Source: an uncultured Eubacteriales bacterium
GTDB taxonomy: Bacteria > Bacillota > Clostridia > Oscillospirales > Oscillospiraceae
Assembly (NCBI GenBank): GCA_900545515.1
Contig: UQZA01000013.1
Coordinates: 1-64,000, forward strand
Reading direction: 5' to 3'
DNA length: 64,000 nucleotides
The position numbers and the translations under genes are program-made. Positions 25,746 to 33,862 of this stretch are shown in pieces (the stretch's first letter is position 1; every line of letters starts with the position of its first letter). The notes under the pieces were generated by a model. The model did not search any database. It saw only the letters and a list, made by a program, of their open reading frames with translations, and was not told the DNA's origin.

Positions 25746-27722
25746 GTGAATAAAAAGCTTGGGCGTCTGGTGGACCCCACCATGGGGCTGTATTTTGTGG
25801 TGCTTCTGGTGTTTGCGGCGGCCTCCTTTTTGCTGAACCAGCCGATGCTGGCCGCGGCGGAGGTGGGAGCGGCGGCGGCGCTGTTTCTCTTCTACCGTCT
25901 GCGGAAAAATCACCGCAGCAAGGAGCTGGCTGCATATATCCAGTCGGCTACGGATACCTTGGAGATTGCTTCCAAAGGGGAAATCCCGCTACCCATGGCC
26001 CTGATTCGCCTGGTGGACGGGGAAATTGTCTGGTCTAACCAGCGCTTTGGCCAGGCGACGGGTATGAAGCAGCGCCTCTTTGAGCAAAAGATTACCACAC
26101 TCCTGCCCACCTTTACCACGGACTGGCTGGCGGCTGGTAAGTCGGAATGTCCATACGATTTGACCGTGAAGGACCGGCGCTACCGGGTCTATGGCACCAC
26201 CTTCCACGCCGGGGACTCCGGCGGTATGCTGCTGGGTACGGTGTATCTGGCGGACCTCACCGAGCTGTATCAGGTCCGGGATGAGTACATCCGCTCCCGC
26301 CCTGTGGTGGCCATTATCCTGGTGGATAACTACGATGAGCTCACCAAAAACCTGCCCGAGGGCGCCATCTCCACCTTAAATGCGGAGCTCAACGAGGTGA
26401 TTACCCGCTGCACAGAGGGATACCACGGCCTGCTCCGGCGGCTGGAGCGAAACCGGTTCCTCTTTGTGTTTGAGGTCCGGGATCTGAAGGTGTCCATTGA
26501 GAACAAGTTCCACCTCCTGGAGGAAATTCGCCAGGTGGTCAGTCCCACCGGGGTTGCCGCTACCATCTCCCTGGGAATTGGACGGGACGGCGTCAGCTTT
26601 GAAGAGAGCTATAATTTTGCTGCGCTCAGCATTGAGATGGCCCTGTCCCGGGGCGGGGATCAGGCGGTCATCAAGGACCGGTATAATTTCTCCTTCTACG
26701 GCGGCCGCACCAAGGAAACGGACCACCGCTCCAAGGTCCGCTCCCGGGTTACGGCCAATTCCCTGTCCGAGCTCATCGCCCAGAGCAGCCAGGTATTTGT
26801 GATGGGCCATAAAAATGCAGACCTGGACGCCCTGGGTGCGGCGGTGGGCATTTGCTGCCTGTGCCGGAAAAAGGGGAAGCAGGCCAAGATTGTTTTGGAT
26901 ATGGAGAGAAATGCAGCCGGTAAGCTGCTGGAGCGGCTGAATGCTGTGCCGGAATATGCCAACGCCTTCGTTTCCGGTCAGGACGCTCTGCTCCAGGCTG
27001 ACCCCAAGAGCCTGCTGGTGGTGGTGGATACCAACCGGCCGGACCAGGTGGAGTGCAAGCCCCTTTTGGACGCCATTTCCAAGGTCTGTGTGGTGGACCA
27101 TCACCGCCGGGCTGCGGATTATATCAATCCGGTGGTGGTCAATCTCCACGAGCCCTATGCTTCCTCCGCCTCGGAGCTGGTGACGGAGCTGCTGCAATAT
27201 GCCGTGGAGAGCTCCGAGGTACTGCAGGTGGAGGCTATGGCTCTGCTGGCGGGTATTGTCTTGGACACCAAGAATTTCAATGTCCGCACCGGAGAGCGCA
27301 CCTTTGAAGCCGCTGCCTTCCTCCGCCGCCTGGGGGCAGATACGGTGGAGGTGAAAAAACTCCTCCAAAACGATTTCCAGGCCACCCTGGCCCGGTATCA
27401 GATCATCAAAGCGGCGCGGCTTTACCGGGAACAGATTGCCATCGCCGCCTTGAACGGCAGCACCAGCCGCACCATTGCCGCGCAAGCGGCAGATGAGCTT
27501 TTGAGCATCCAGGGAATTCTCACCTCCTTTGTCCTGTATCCCTGTGAAGGCCAGGTGATCATCTCCGCCCGTTCCATTGGAGAGGCCAACGTCCAGGTGA
27601 TTCTGGAGCCTCTGGGCGGTGGCGGAAACGCGGCCACTGCCGGCGCACAGCTGCGTGACTGCGACGTCAAAACCGCCCTGGACCGCCTGGTGGCCTCCAT
27701 TGATCAATACTACGATGCCTAA
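25746..27722 (+). CDS. gdpP: Cyclic-di-AMP phosphodiesterase GdpP
   Basis: From the GTG at 25746 it is 658 residues, matching Bacillus GdpP. Two N-terminal membrane helices (about 8-55) are followed by a PAS-like domain, a degenerate GGDEF domain (about 165-295) and the DHH/DHHA1 phosphodiesterase domain: GHKNADLDALGAAVG near 347, VVDTNRPDQ near 420, VVDHHRR near 442. It cleaves c-di-AMP, controlling potassium and turgor homeostasis. GGGGGAGGG lies just upstream of the GTG; an in-frame ATG at 25722 lacks a ribosome site. Confidence 0.92.
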   Translation: MNKKLGRLVDPTMGLYFVVLLVFAAASFLLNQPMLAAAEVGAAAALFLFYRLRKNHRSKELAAYIQSATDTLEIASKGEIPLPMALIRLVDGEIVWSNQRFGQATGMKQRLFEQKITTLLPTFTTDWLAAGKSECPYDLTVKDRRYRVYGTTFHAGDSGGMLLGTVYLADLTELYQVRDEYIRSRPVVAIILVDNYDELTKNLPEGAISTLNAELNEVITRCTEGYHGLLRRLERNRFLFVFEVRDLKVSIENKFHLLEEIRQVVSPTGVAATISLGIGRDGVSFEESYNFAALSIEMALSRGGDQAVIKDRYNFSFYGGRTKETDHRSKVRSRVTANSLSELIAQSSQVFVMGHKNADLDALGAAVGICCLCRKKGKQAKIVLDMERNAAGKLLERLNAVPEYANAFVSGQDALLQADPKSLLVVVDTNRPDQVECKPLLDAISKVCVVDHHRRAADYINPVVVNLHEPYASSASELVTELLQYAVESSEVLQVEAMALLAGIVLDTKNFNVRTGERTFEAAAFLRRLGADTVEVKKLLQNDFQATLARYQIIKAARLYREQIAIAALNGSTSRTIAAQAADELLSIQGILTSFVLYPCEGQVIISARSIGEANVQVILEPLGGGGNAATAGAQLRDCDVKTALDRLVASIDQYYDA

Positions 27723-27928
27723 GGGCTGGCGTACCCCGGTACGTTTTAGACGGTGGCGCCCCTCATGGAGGGGGGTTGGCAGTATCGTCTTGCCTTCGGG
27801 GACGGGGGCAGGGAAGCTGTGAATTGGATTGCGCTTGCAGAAGCAAAAAAGCCTGCAAATAAAAAGTCAAGCTCCAAAATGGACTTGACCGAAAAATATT
27901 TGCATGGCGATGAAGGGAGATTTACATT

Positions 27929-28375
27929 ATGAAAGTAATTTTACTACAGGATGTCCGCGGGAAGGGCAAGAAGGGACAGATGCTGGAGGTCTCCGACGGT
28001 TACGCCCGGAACTATATGCTGCCCCGGAAGATCGCCATGGAGGCGACTGCCGACGCCATCAACACCATGCGCATGAACGACAAAGCCACCCAGGAACGCC
28101 AGGCCCGGGAGCGGGCGGAGGCCATGGAGCTTGCCAAGCGAATGAAGGCCATGACCCTGACGGTGTATGCCAAGGGCGGCGGGGCCGGACGGCTGTTCGG
28201 CTCTGTGACCAGCCAGGAGATTGCCGATGCCCTCCAGAGCCAGGGCATTACCCTGGACAAGCGGAAGATTGTCATAGACGAGCCCATTAAAAACGTGGGC
28301 ACCTACACCATCCGGTGCAAGCTGGGCTACGAGATCACGGCGCAGCTCACCGTGCAGATTCAAGAGAAAAGCTGA
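27929..28375 (+). CDS. rplI: 50S ribosomal protein L9
   Basis: A 148-residue L9: it starts MKVILLQDVRGKGKKGQMLE, with GYARNYMLPRKIA in the N-terminal rRNA-binding domain, a long connecting helix rich in Arg/Glu/Ala, and a C-terminal domain with GRLFGSVTSQEIADAL. GAAGGGAG precedes the ATG. It lies between gdpP and dnaB, the standard Firmicutes order. The 27723-27928 interval upstream contains short imperfect inverted repeats but no promoter I can call firmly. Confidence 0.96.
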   Translation: MKVILLQDVRGKGKKGQMLEVSDGYARNYMLPRKIAMEATADAINTMRMNDKATQERQARERAEAMELAKRMKAMTLTVYAKGGGAGRLFGSVTSQEIADALQSQGITLDKRKIVIDEPIKNVGTYTIRCKLGYEITAQLTVQIQEKS

Positions 28376-28403
28376 TTTCTAGATGGCCTGAAAGGAGGCG
28401 AAT

Positions 28404-29750
28404 GTGGTGGCTGGGGAGGAAGAATTGCTGGGCCGGCAGGCGCCCCACTCCCTGGAGGCGGAGCAGTCGGTTCTGGGCGCCATGCTCATCGACAGCCGGT
28501 GTGTGGCCGACGTCATTGGTCTGCTGAAGCCGGAGGATTTTTACCTCCAGCAAAACCGGGAGATTTACGAGACCATCTACGCCATGTTCAACTTCTCCCA
28601 GGTCATTGACCCGGTGACAGTCCTGGACAAAATGCAGGAGCGAGGCGTATGGCAGGATCGTTCCATTGAGTACATCAAACAGCTCATGGAGATTACCCCC
28701 ACCTCGGCCAACGCCGTCCGGTATGCCTCCATCGTCCGGGACAAGGCCCTGCTTCGGAGCCTGGCCACGGCGGCTTCCGAAATTTCCGAGACGGTTTATG
28801 AGGGCGTGGGTACGCCGGCGGAGATTTTGGAGTCGGCGGAAAAGAAGATTTACGCCCTGCGCAAAGGCGAGCGGGGGGAGAGCCTGGAGCCCATCAGCCT
28901 GGTGCTCCACAAGGTCTTCGACCGCCTCACGGAGCTGGCCCAATCCGACAGCGACATCCCGGGCCTGTCTACGGGCCTCATAGATTTGGACCGGAAAATT
29001 AACGGTCTCAACCGGTCGGACCTGCTCCTCATTGCCGCCCGGCCTGCCATGGGTAAGACCTCCTTTGCCCTGAACATCGCCCTGAATGTGGCAAAGAAAT
29101 ACGGGCAGACTGTGGCCTTTTTCTCCCTGGAAATGTCCCGGGAGCAGCTGGCCATGCGTCTTCTGGCCGGGGAGAGCTTTGTGGACAGCCAGAAAATGGC
29201 CACCGGTAAGCTCTCCGAGGAGGAGTGGACCAAGCTGGCTCTGGCTTCCGCCGCCCTCAGCCAGACGGATATCCGGGTGGACGACAACCCCTCCATCACC
29301 GTGGCGGAGATGAACGCCAAGTGCCGCCGCCTGGACAACCTGGGACTGGTGCTGGTGGACTACCTTCAGCTCATGACTGGCTCCGGCTATGGCAAGGGCG
29401 GGGAGAACCGGGTCACGGTCGTTTCGGAGATTTCCCGGGCTCTGAAAATCATGGCCAAGGAGCTGAACGTACCGGTGATTTGTCTGAGCCAGCTCTCCCG
29501 CGCCAACGAGAGCCGCCAGGACAAGCGCCCCATCCTCTCCGACCTTCGGGAGTCCGGCGCCATTGAGCAGGATGCAGATGAGGTGCTGTTTCTGTACCGG
29601 GACGACTACTACAATGAAAATTCCGAGGAAAAGAACGTGGCCGAATGTATTGTTTCCAAAAACCGCCACGGCGAGACCGGTACGGTCAAACTCCAGTGGC
29701 TCCCCCAGTACACCACCTTCACCGATCGGGAGTGGAAGCATGCTGAATGA
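28404..29750 (+). CDS. dnaB: Replicative DNA helicase DnaB/DnaC
   Basis: A 448-residue RecA-fold hexameric helicase. The N-terminal domain starts PHSLEAEQSVLGAML; the C-terminal ATPase has Walker A ARPAMGKTSFALN near residue 213, Walker B LVLVDYLQLM near 316, and SDLRESGAIEQDAD near 379. It unwinds DNA at the replication fork. The start is GTG 28404 or the next codon GTG 28407, after AAAGGAGG. Confidence 0.95.
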   Translation: MVAGEEELLGRQAPHSLEAEQSVLGAMLIDSRCVADVIGLLKPEDFYLQQNREIYETIYAMFNFSQVIDPVTVLDKMQERGVWQDRSIEYIKQLMEITPTSANAVRYASIVRDKALLRSLATAASEISETVYEGVGTPAEILESAEKKIYALRKGERGESLEPISLVLHKVFDRLTELAQSDSDIPGLSTGLIDLDRKINGLNRSDLLLIAARPAMGKTSFALNIALNVAKKYGQTVAFFSLEMSREQLAMRLLAGESFVDSQKMATGKLSEEEWTKLALASAALSQTDIRVDDNPSITVAEMNAKCRRLDNLGLVLVDYLQLMTGSGYGKGGENRVTVVSEISRALKIMAKELNVPVICLSQLSRANESRQDKRPILSDLRESGAIEQDADEVLFLYRDDYYNENSEEKNVAECIVSKNRHGETGTVKLQWLPQYTTFTDREWKHAE

Positions 29751-29768
29751 AGCCGTAGAACGCGCGCC

Positions 29769-29797
29769 GGGGTATCGCAGGCAGCCTGCGATACCCC
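29769..29797. terminator. Perfect 13-bp hairpin between dnaB and tilS
   Basis: GGGGTATCGCAGG and CCTGCGATACCCC flank a CAG loop, 19 bases after dnaB and 16 before the tilS ATG. No T run follows, so it may be an RNA-stability or translation element rather than a terminator. Confidence 0.6.
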
Positions 29798-29813
29798 TTG
29801 CTGATATTTGCCT

Positions 29814-31136
29814 ATGACATTTCAAACTCAAATTCTATCGTTTTGCCGGGAGCATCGGCTTTTGGAGCAGGGGGACCGGGTCATCTGCGCCATCTCCGGC
29901 GGGGCGGACTCTGTGGCGCTGCTGTGGTGCCTGTATCTTTTGCGGGAGCAGCTGGACCTGAAGCTCTCCGCCGCCCACTTGAACCACGGCCTCCGGGGGG
30001 AGGAGTCAGACCGGGATGAGGACTTTGTCCGGCAGCTCTGCGCCGGGTACCAGATTCCCCTGACTGTGGGCCGAACCCAGGTCCAGGCCCAGGGACGGGG
30101 CCTGGAGGATGCGGCAAGGCGGGCCCGGTATACATTTTTGGAGTCCCTGGACCCGGCCGCGAAAATTGCCACGGCCCACACGGCGGATGACAACGCCGAG
30201 ACGGTGCTGCTCCATCTGATTCGGGGCGCAGGGCTCCGGGGACTGGGTGGAATTGCGCCTGCCCGGGGCCGGGTGATCCGGCCGATGCTGGGGGTGACCC
30301 GCCAGGAGGTGGAGGCGTTTTTGGAGCACTGGAATCTTCCCCATGTGGAAGACAGCTCCAACGGCCAGCCGGATTTCCTGCGCAACCGGGTCCGGAGCCG
30401 GATCATGCCCCTGCTGCGGCAGGAAAATCCCCGGTTTGCCCGGAGCTGCAGCGAGACCGCCCTGACTTTGCGGCTGGACGAGGCCTTTCTCGCCCAGGAG
30501 GCCGAGGCGGCTCTGGATGAACTCTGGGACGGAGGGGGGCTGGATTGCCCCGGCCTTCTGGCGCTGCATCCGGCCCTGCGCCGCCGGGTTTTGGCGGGCT
30601 TTCTCCGGCGGTGCGGCCTTCTTGAGCCGGAGGCAGTCCATCTGCGCCAGGCGGAGGCCTTGGCCCGCTCCCGGCGTCCCGGCGCCTGGGCGGCCTTTCC
30701 CGGAGGGCTTCTCCTGGGGCGGCAATACGAAAGGCTGGCGCCCCGGACTGTGCCGTTCCCCCTGGAGGAGACTCCTCTGGCGGTCCCCGGGGTGACGGTG
30801 GCGGCCGGTTGGCAGGTCCGGTGCAGTTTTTTGCCGGAGGGAGAAAAAATTGAAAATACGCCGTTCACATTTGGGATTGCCTGTGATACAATTACAAAAT
30901 GTACATGGGTTCTTCGCTCTCGCCGGGCCGGGGATGCGCTTCGCCTCCCGGGTGGACGGCGGAGCCTGCGCCGCCTGCTGATGGATCGGAAGATTCCGGC
31001 GCAGGCGCGGGATGCCATGCCGGTGGTAGCTGCCGGGGACCAGATTCTTGGCGTAGGGGGCATCGGCGTCAATCTGGATTTTGCTGCCCCTGCCGGCGGC
31101 CCGGCGGTGGAAATTCGCCTGTCCAAATCCAACTGA
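29814..31136 (+). CDS. tilS: tRNA(Ile)-lysidine synthetase
   Basis: The 440-residue enzyme lysidinylates C34 of tRNA(Ile)(CAU) so that it reads AUA. The PP-loop motif AISGGADSVALLW is near residue 28, followed by the family text AAHLNHGLRGEESDRDEDFV and VEDSSNGQPDFLRNRVRSRIMP; a C-terminal TilS domain (RAGDALRLPGGRRSLRRLLMD) is complete. The ATG at 29814 is preferred over a TTG at 29808; neither has a strong ribosome site. The tilS-hpt-ftsH order is classic for Firmicutes. Confidence 0.92.
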   Translation: MTFQTQILSFCREHRLLEQGDRVICAISGGADSVALLWCLYLLREQLDLKLSAAHLNHGLRGEESDRDEDFVRQLCAGYQIPLTVGRTQVQAQGRGLEDAARRARYTFLESLDPAAKIATAHTADDNAETVLLHLIRGAGLRGLGGIAPARGRVIRPMLGVTRQEVEAFLEHWNLPHVEDSSNGQPDFLRNRVRSRIMPLLRQENPRFARSCSETALTLRLDEAFLAQEAEAALDELWDGGGLDCPGLLALHPALRRRVLAGFLRRCGLLEPEAVHLRQAEALARSRRPGAWAAFPGGLLLGRQYERLAPRTVPFPLEETPLAVPGVTVAAGWQVRCSFLPEGEKIENTPFTFGIACDTITKCTWVLRSRRAGDALRLPGGRRSLRRLLMDRKIPAQARDAMPVVAAGDQILGVGGIGVNLDFAAPAGGPAVEIRLSKSN

Positions 31137-31156
31137 AGAGAAAGAGGTCATCTGTT

Positions 31157-31696
31157 ATGCACAATGCTATGGAACGCATTCTCCTATCCGAAGACCAGAT
31201 TCAGGCTCGCATTGGCGAGCTGGGCCGGCAGCTGACGGCAGACTACCATGGGAAGAATCCCATTTTTGTGGGGATTCTGAAGGGCGTGGTGGTGTTTTTT
31301 GCCGATATGATCCGGGCCATTCCCATTGATTGCCAGATTGACTTTATGGCGGTGTCCTCCTATGGCAGCGGCACCGAATCCTCCGGCGTCGTCCGGGTGA
31401 AGAAGGACCTTTCGGCGGACATTGAGGGCCGCCATGTGGTGATTCTGGAGGACATTCTGGACTCCGGCCTCACCCTGCGCCATACGGTGGATTACTTAAT
31501 GACCAAGCATCCCGCTTCGCTCAAGATCTGCACCTTCCTGGATAAGCCGGACCGCCGGCGTGCAGAAATTCAGGCGGACTACGTAGGCTTTACCATCCCC
31601 AACCTCTTTGTGGTGGGCTATGGCCTGGACTTTGACGAGCGCTACCGGAATCTGCCCTATGTGGGCGTTTTGAAGCCGGAAGCATATATGAAATAA
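31157..31696 (+). CDS. hpt: Hypoxanthine phosphoribosyltransferase
   Basis: A 179-residue PRTase. The PRPP loop is VVILEDILDSGLTLRHTV near residues 95-112 (acidic pair ED, then DSG.T); the N-terminal GILKGVVVFFADM and the C-terminal VGYGLDFDERYRNLPYVG complete the active site. It salvages hypoxanthine/guanine to IMP/GMP. AGAGAAAGAGG lies upstream of ATG 31157. Confidence 0.94.
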   Translation: MHNAMERILLSEDQIQARIGELGRQLTADYHGKNPIFVGILKGVVVFFADMIRAIPIDCQIDFMAVSSYGSGTESSGVVRVKKDLSADIEGRHVVILEDILDSGLTLRHTVDYLMTKHPASLKICTFLDKPDRRRAEIQADYVGFTIPNLFVVGYGLDFDERYRNLPYVGVLKPEAYMK

Positions 31697-31714
31697 CCAA
31701 AGGAGATTACCCCA

Positions 31715-33577
31715 TTGAACGAGAAACGAATCCGCAGCGTCATTCCCATGTTGATTTTGCTGGTGCTGATTTTTTTCCTGGGAAGCTGGCTGCTCCGCTT
31801 CCTGCAGCCCCAGGGGCTGCCCTATTCTCAGGTGCTGGAGCAATTCCAGGAGGAAAACGTCAGTAGCTTTACGGTGAAGGACGGCGTCCTGGAGATGACC
31901 CTTCACGAGCCGCTGAATGGGGCGTATGACGCCATTGCCTACCTGGATGATACCGATGCCTTCCGCCAGGATACGGCGGAGATGGTCCGCCAACAGAGGG
32001 AGAAGGGCACCCTGACCGGGTATGACTTCCAACCGGATACCCAGACCAATGTGCTGGAGCGGTCCATTCCCTATTTCCTGGCAGGCCTGGCGCTGATTTT
32101 GGTCTGGATGTTCCTCAGCTCCAGGTCCAATGCAGGGGGCAATGGCCTGGCTGGGTTCACCAGGGCCAGGACCAGCCTGGGCTCTGCCGGGAAGCCCGTC
32201 ACCTTTGACGATGTGGCGGGAGCCGACGAGGAAAAGGCGGAGCTGCAGGAAATTGTGGACTTTCTCCGGGACCCCGACCGGTTCAACCAGATGGGTGCGA
32301 AGGTGCCCAAGGGCGTGCTTTTGGTGGGCCCTCCGGGTACAGGCAAGACCCTTTTGGCCCGGGCTGTGGCCGGGGAATCCGGCGTGGGCTTCCTGTCCAT
32401 TTCCGGCTCCGACTTTATGGAGCTGTATGTGGGCGTGGGCGCCAGCCGGGTCCGGGACCTGTTTGACCAGGCGAAGAAAATCGCGCCGGCCATTGTCTTC
32501 ATCGATGAAATCGATGCGGTGGGCCGCCGGAGAGGCGCAGGCCTGGGAGGCGGTCACGATGAACGGGAGCAAACCCTGAACCAGCTCCTGGTGGAGATGG
32601 ATGGATTCCAGAAAAACGAAGGCGTCATTGTCCTGGCAGCCACCAACCGGCAGGACATTCTGGACCCCGCCCTGATGCGCCCCGGCCGGTTTGACCGGCA
32701 GATTTATGTGGGTACGCCCGACGTCCAGGGCCGGCAGGACATCCTCAAGATTTATGCCCGGGATAAGCGGCTGGATGAACAGGTGGACCTGAAGGCCATT
32801 GCCTTGGCCACGGCCGGTTTCACCGGTGCGGACCTGGAGAATCTTCTGAATGAGGCTGCCATTCTGGCCGTCCGGGAGAAGCGGCAGGTGATTACCACAG
32901 AGGATCTGAATGAGGCCATGATGAAGATCATTGCCGGACCTCAAAAGAAGAGCCGGAAGCAGCTCCAGCGGGACCTGCGCATCACGGCCATTCACGAGGC
33001 CGGCCACGCCGTGGCCATGTACCGCTTGCCCAATCACGACCCGGTACACCAGATCACCATCGTTCCCCGGGGCAGGGCCAACGGCCTCACGGTGAGCCTG
33101 CCGGAGGAGGAAACGAGCCACATGACCCGCAACGAGATGTATGAGGAGATTGTGGCCGGTCTGGGGGGACGGGTGGCGGAGGCGCTGTTCTGCCAGGACA
33201 TCTCAACAGGCGCTTCCCAGGATATCCGTCACATCACCCAGGTGGCCCGGGATATGGTGGCCAAATACGGCATGAGCGAAAAAATCGGTCCCATTGCCTA
33301 CAGCAGCGACGAAGAGGTGTTCATTGGCCGGGACTACGAAAAGACCAAGTCCTACTCGGAGCAGGTGGCGGGCCTCCTGGATGGGGAGGTCCGGGAGATC
33401 ATCGACCGGGCTTATCGCCACTGTGAGAAGATTTTGCAGGAGGACCGGGAGAAGCTCTTCCAGGTGGTGGAGTTCCTTCTGGCTCACGAGACCATGTCCG
33501 GCGCCCAGTTTAAGGCCTGTATGGAGGGCCGGGACATGGACGCAGCGGGTCCCGGATCCCTGTTTGACCCGATATAA
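31715..33577 (+). CDS. ftsH: ATP-dependent zinc metalloprotease FtsH
   Basis: A 620-residue membrane AAA+ protease. Two transmembrane segments (about 10-30 and 112-130) flank an extracytoplasmic domain. The AAA domain has Walker A GPPGTGKT near 206, Walker B FIDEIDAVG near 263 and the SRH NRQDILDPALMRPGRFDRQ near 310; the zinc site is HEAGHAV near 428. It degrades misfolded membrane proteins and regulators. The start is TTG at 31715 after AAAGGAG. Confidence 0.95.
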   Translation: MNEKRIRSVIPMLILLVLIFFLGSWLLRFLQPQGLPYSQVLEQFQEENVSSFTVKDGVLEMTLHEPLNGAYDAIAYLDDTDAFRQDTAEMVRQQREKGTLTGYDFQPDTQTNVLERSIPYFLAGLALILVWMFLSSRSNAGGNGLAGFTRARTSLGSAGKPVTFDDVAGADEEKAELQEIVDFLRDPDRFNQMGAKVPKGVLLVGPPGTGKTLLARAVAGESGVGFLSISGSDFMELYVGVGASRVRDLFDQAKKIAPAIVFIDEIDAVGRRRGAGLGGGHDEREQTLNQLLVEMDGFQKNEGVIVLAATNRQDILDPALMRPGRFDRQIYVGTPDVQGRQDILKIYARDKRLDEQVDLKAIALATAGFTGADLENLLNEAAILAVREKRQVITTEDLNEAMMKIIAGPQKKSRKQLQRDLRITAIHEAGHAVAMYRLPNHDPVHQITIVPRGRANGLTVSLPEEETSHMTRNEMYEEIVAGLGGRVAEALFCQDISTGASQDIRHITQVARDMVAKYGMSEKIGPIAYSSDEEVFIGRDYEKTKSYSEQVAGLLDGEVREIIDRAYRHCEKILQEDREKLFQVVEFLLAHETMSGAQFKACMEGRDMDAAGPGSLFDPI

Positions 33578-33633
33578 GCGGGGGAATTTAGGCGCTCAGG
33601 GAGAATCCAACGGGTGAACCACAGATGGCTTTG

Positions 33634-33663
33634 GCCGGGAAACGCTGCCGTTTCCCGGCTTTT
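33634..33663 (+). terminator. Intrinsic terminator after ftsH
   Basis: An 11-bp stem GCCGGGAAACG / CGTTTCCCGGC with a 4-base loop, then TTTT. Confidence 0.85.
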
Positions 33664-33760
33664 CCATGTCCGCCCTTGATGTCCATCCATTTGGATGGGG
33701 AAACAGGGGGAAACCTTGTTTTGTTTTTTGCTGGGTTTGGCAAAATTGCAAAAAAAGGCA

Positions 33761-33789
33761 TTGAAATCGAATTTTCTTTCGTGTATAAT
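33761..33789 (+). promoter_or_regulatory. Strong promoter of the EF-G-like gene
   Basis: TTGAAA (33761-33766), exactly 17 bases, TATAAT (33784-33789). Confidence 0.85.
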
Positions 33790-33862
33790 GATACCGTTGT
33801 GGTGCCGATCCACTGCGCGCAAAGTGAATGGGGGAGGGCCCCATGAAAGGAGTAATTTTCTT

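Noticed and set aside
28347..29831. 494-codon minus-strand frame across dnaB
   Set aside because: Antisense shadow; dnaB carries Walker motifs in the plus frame.
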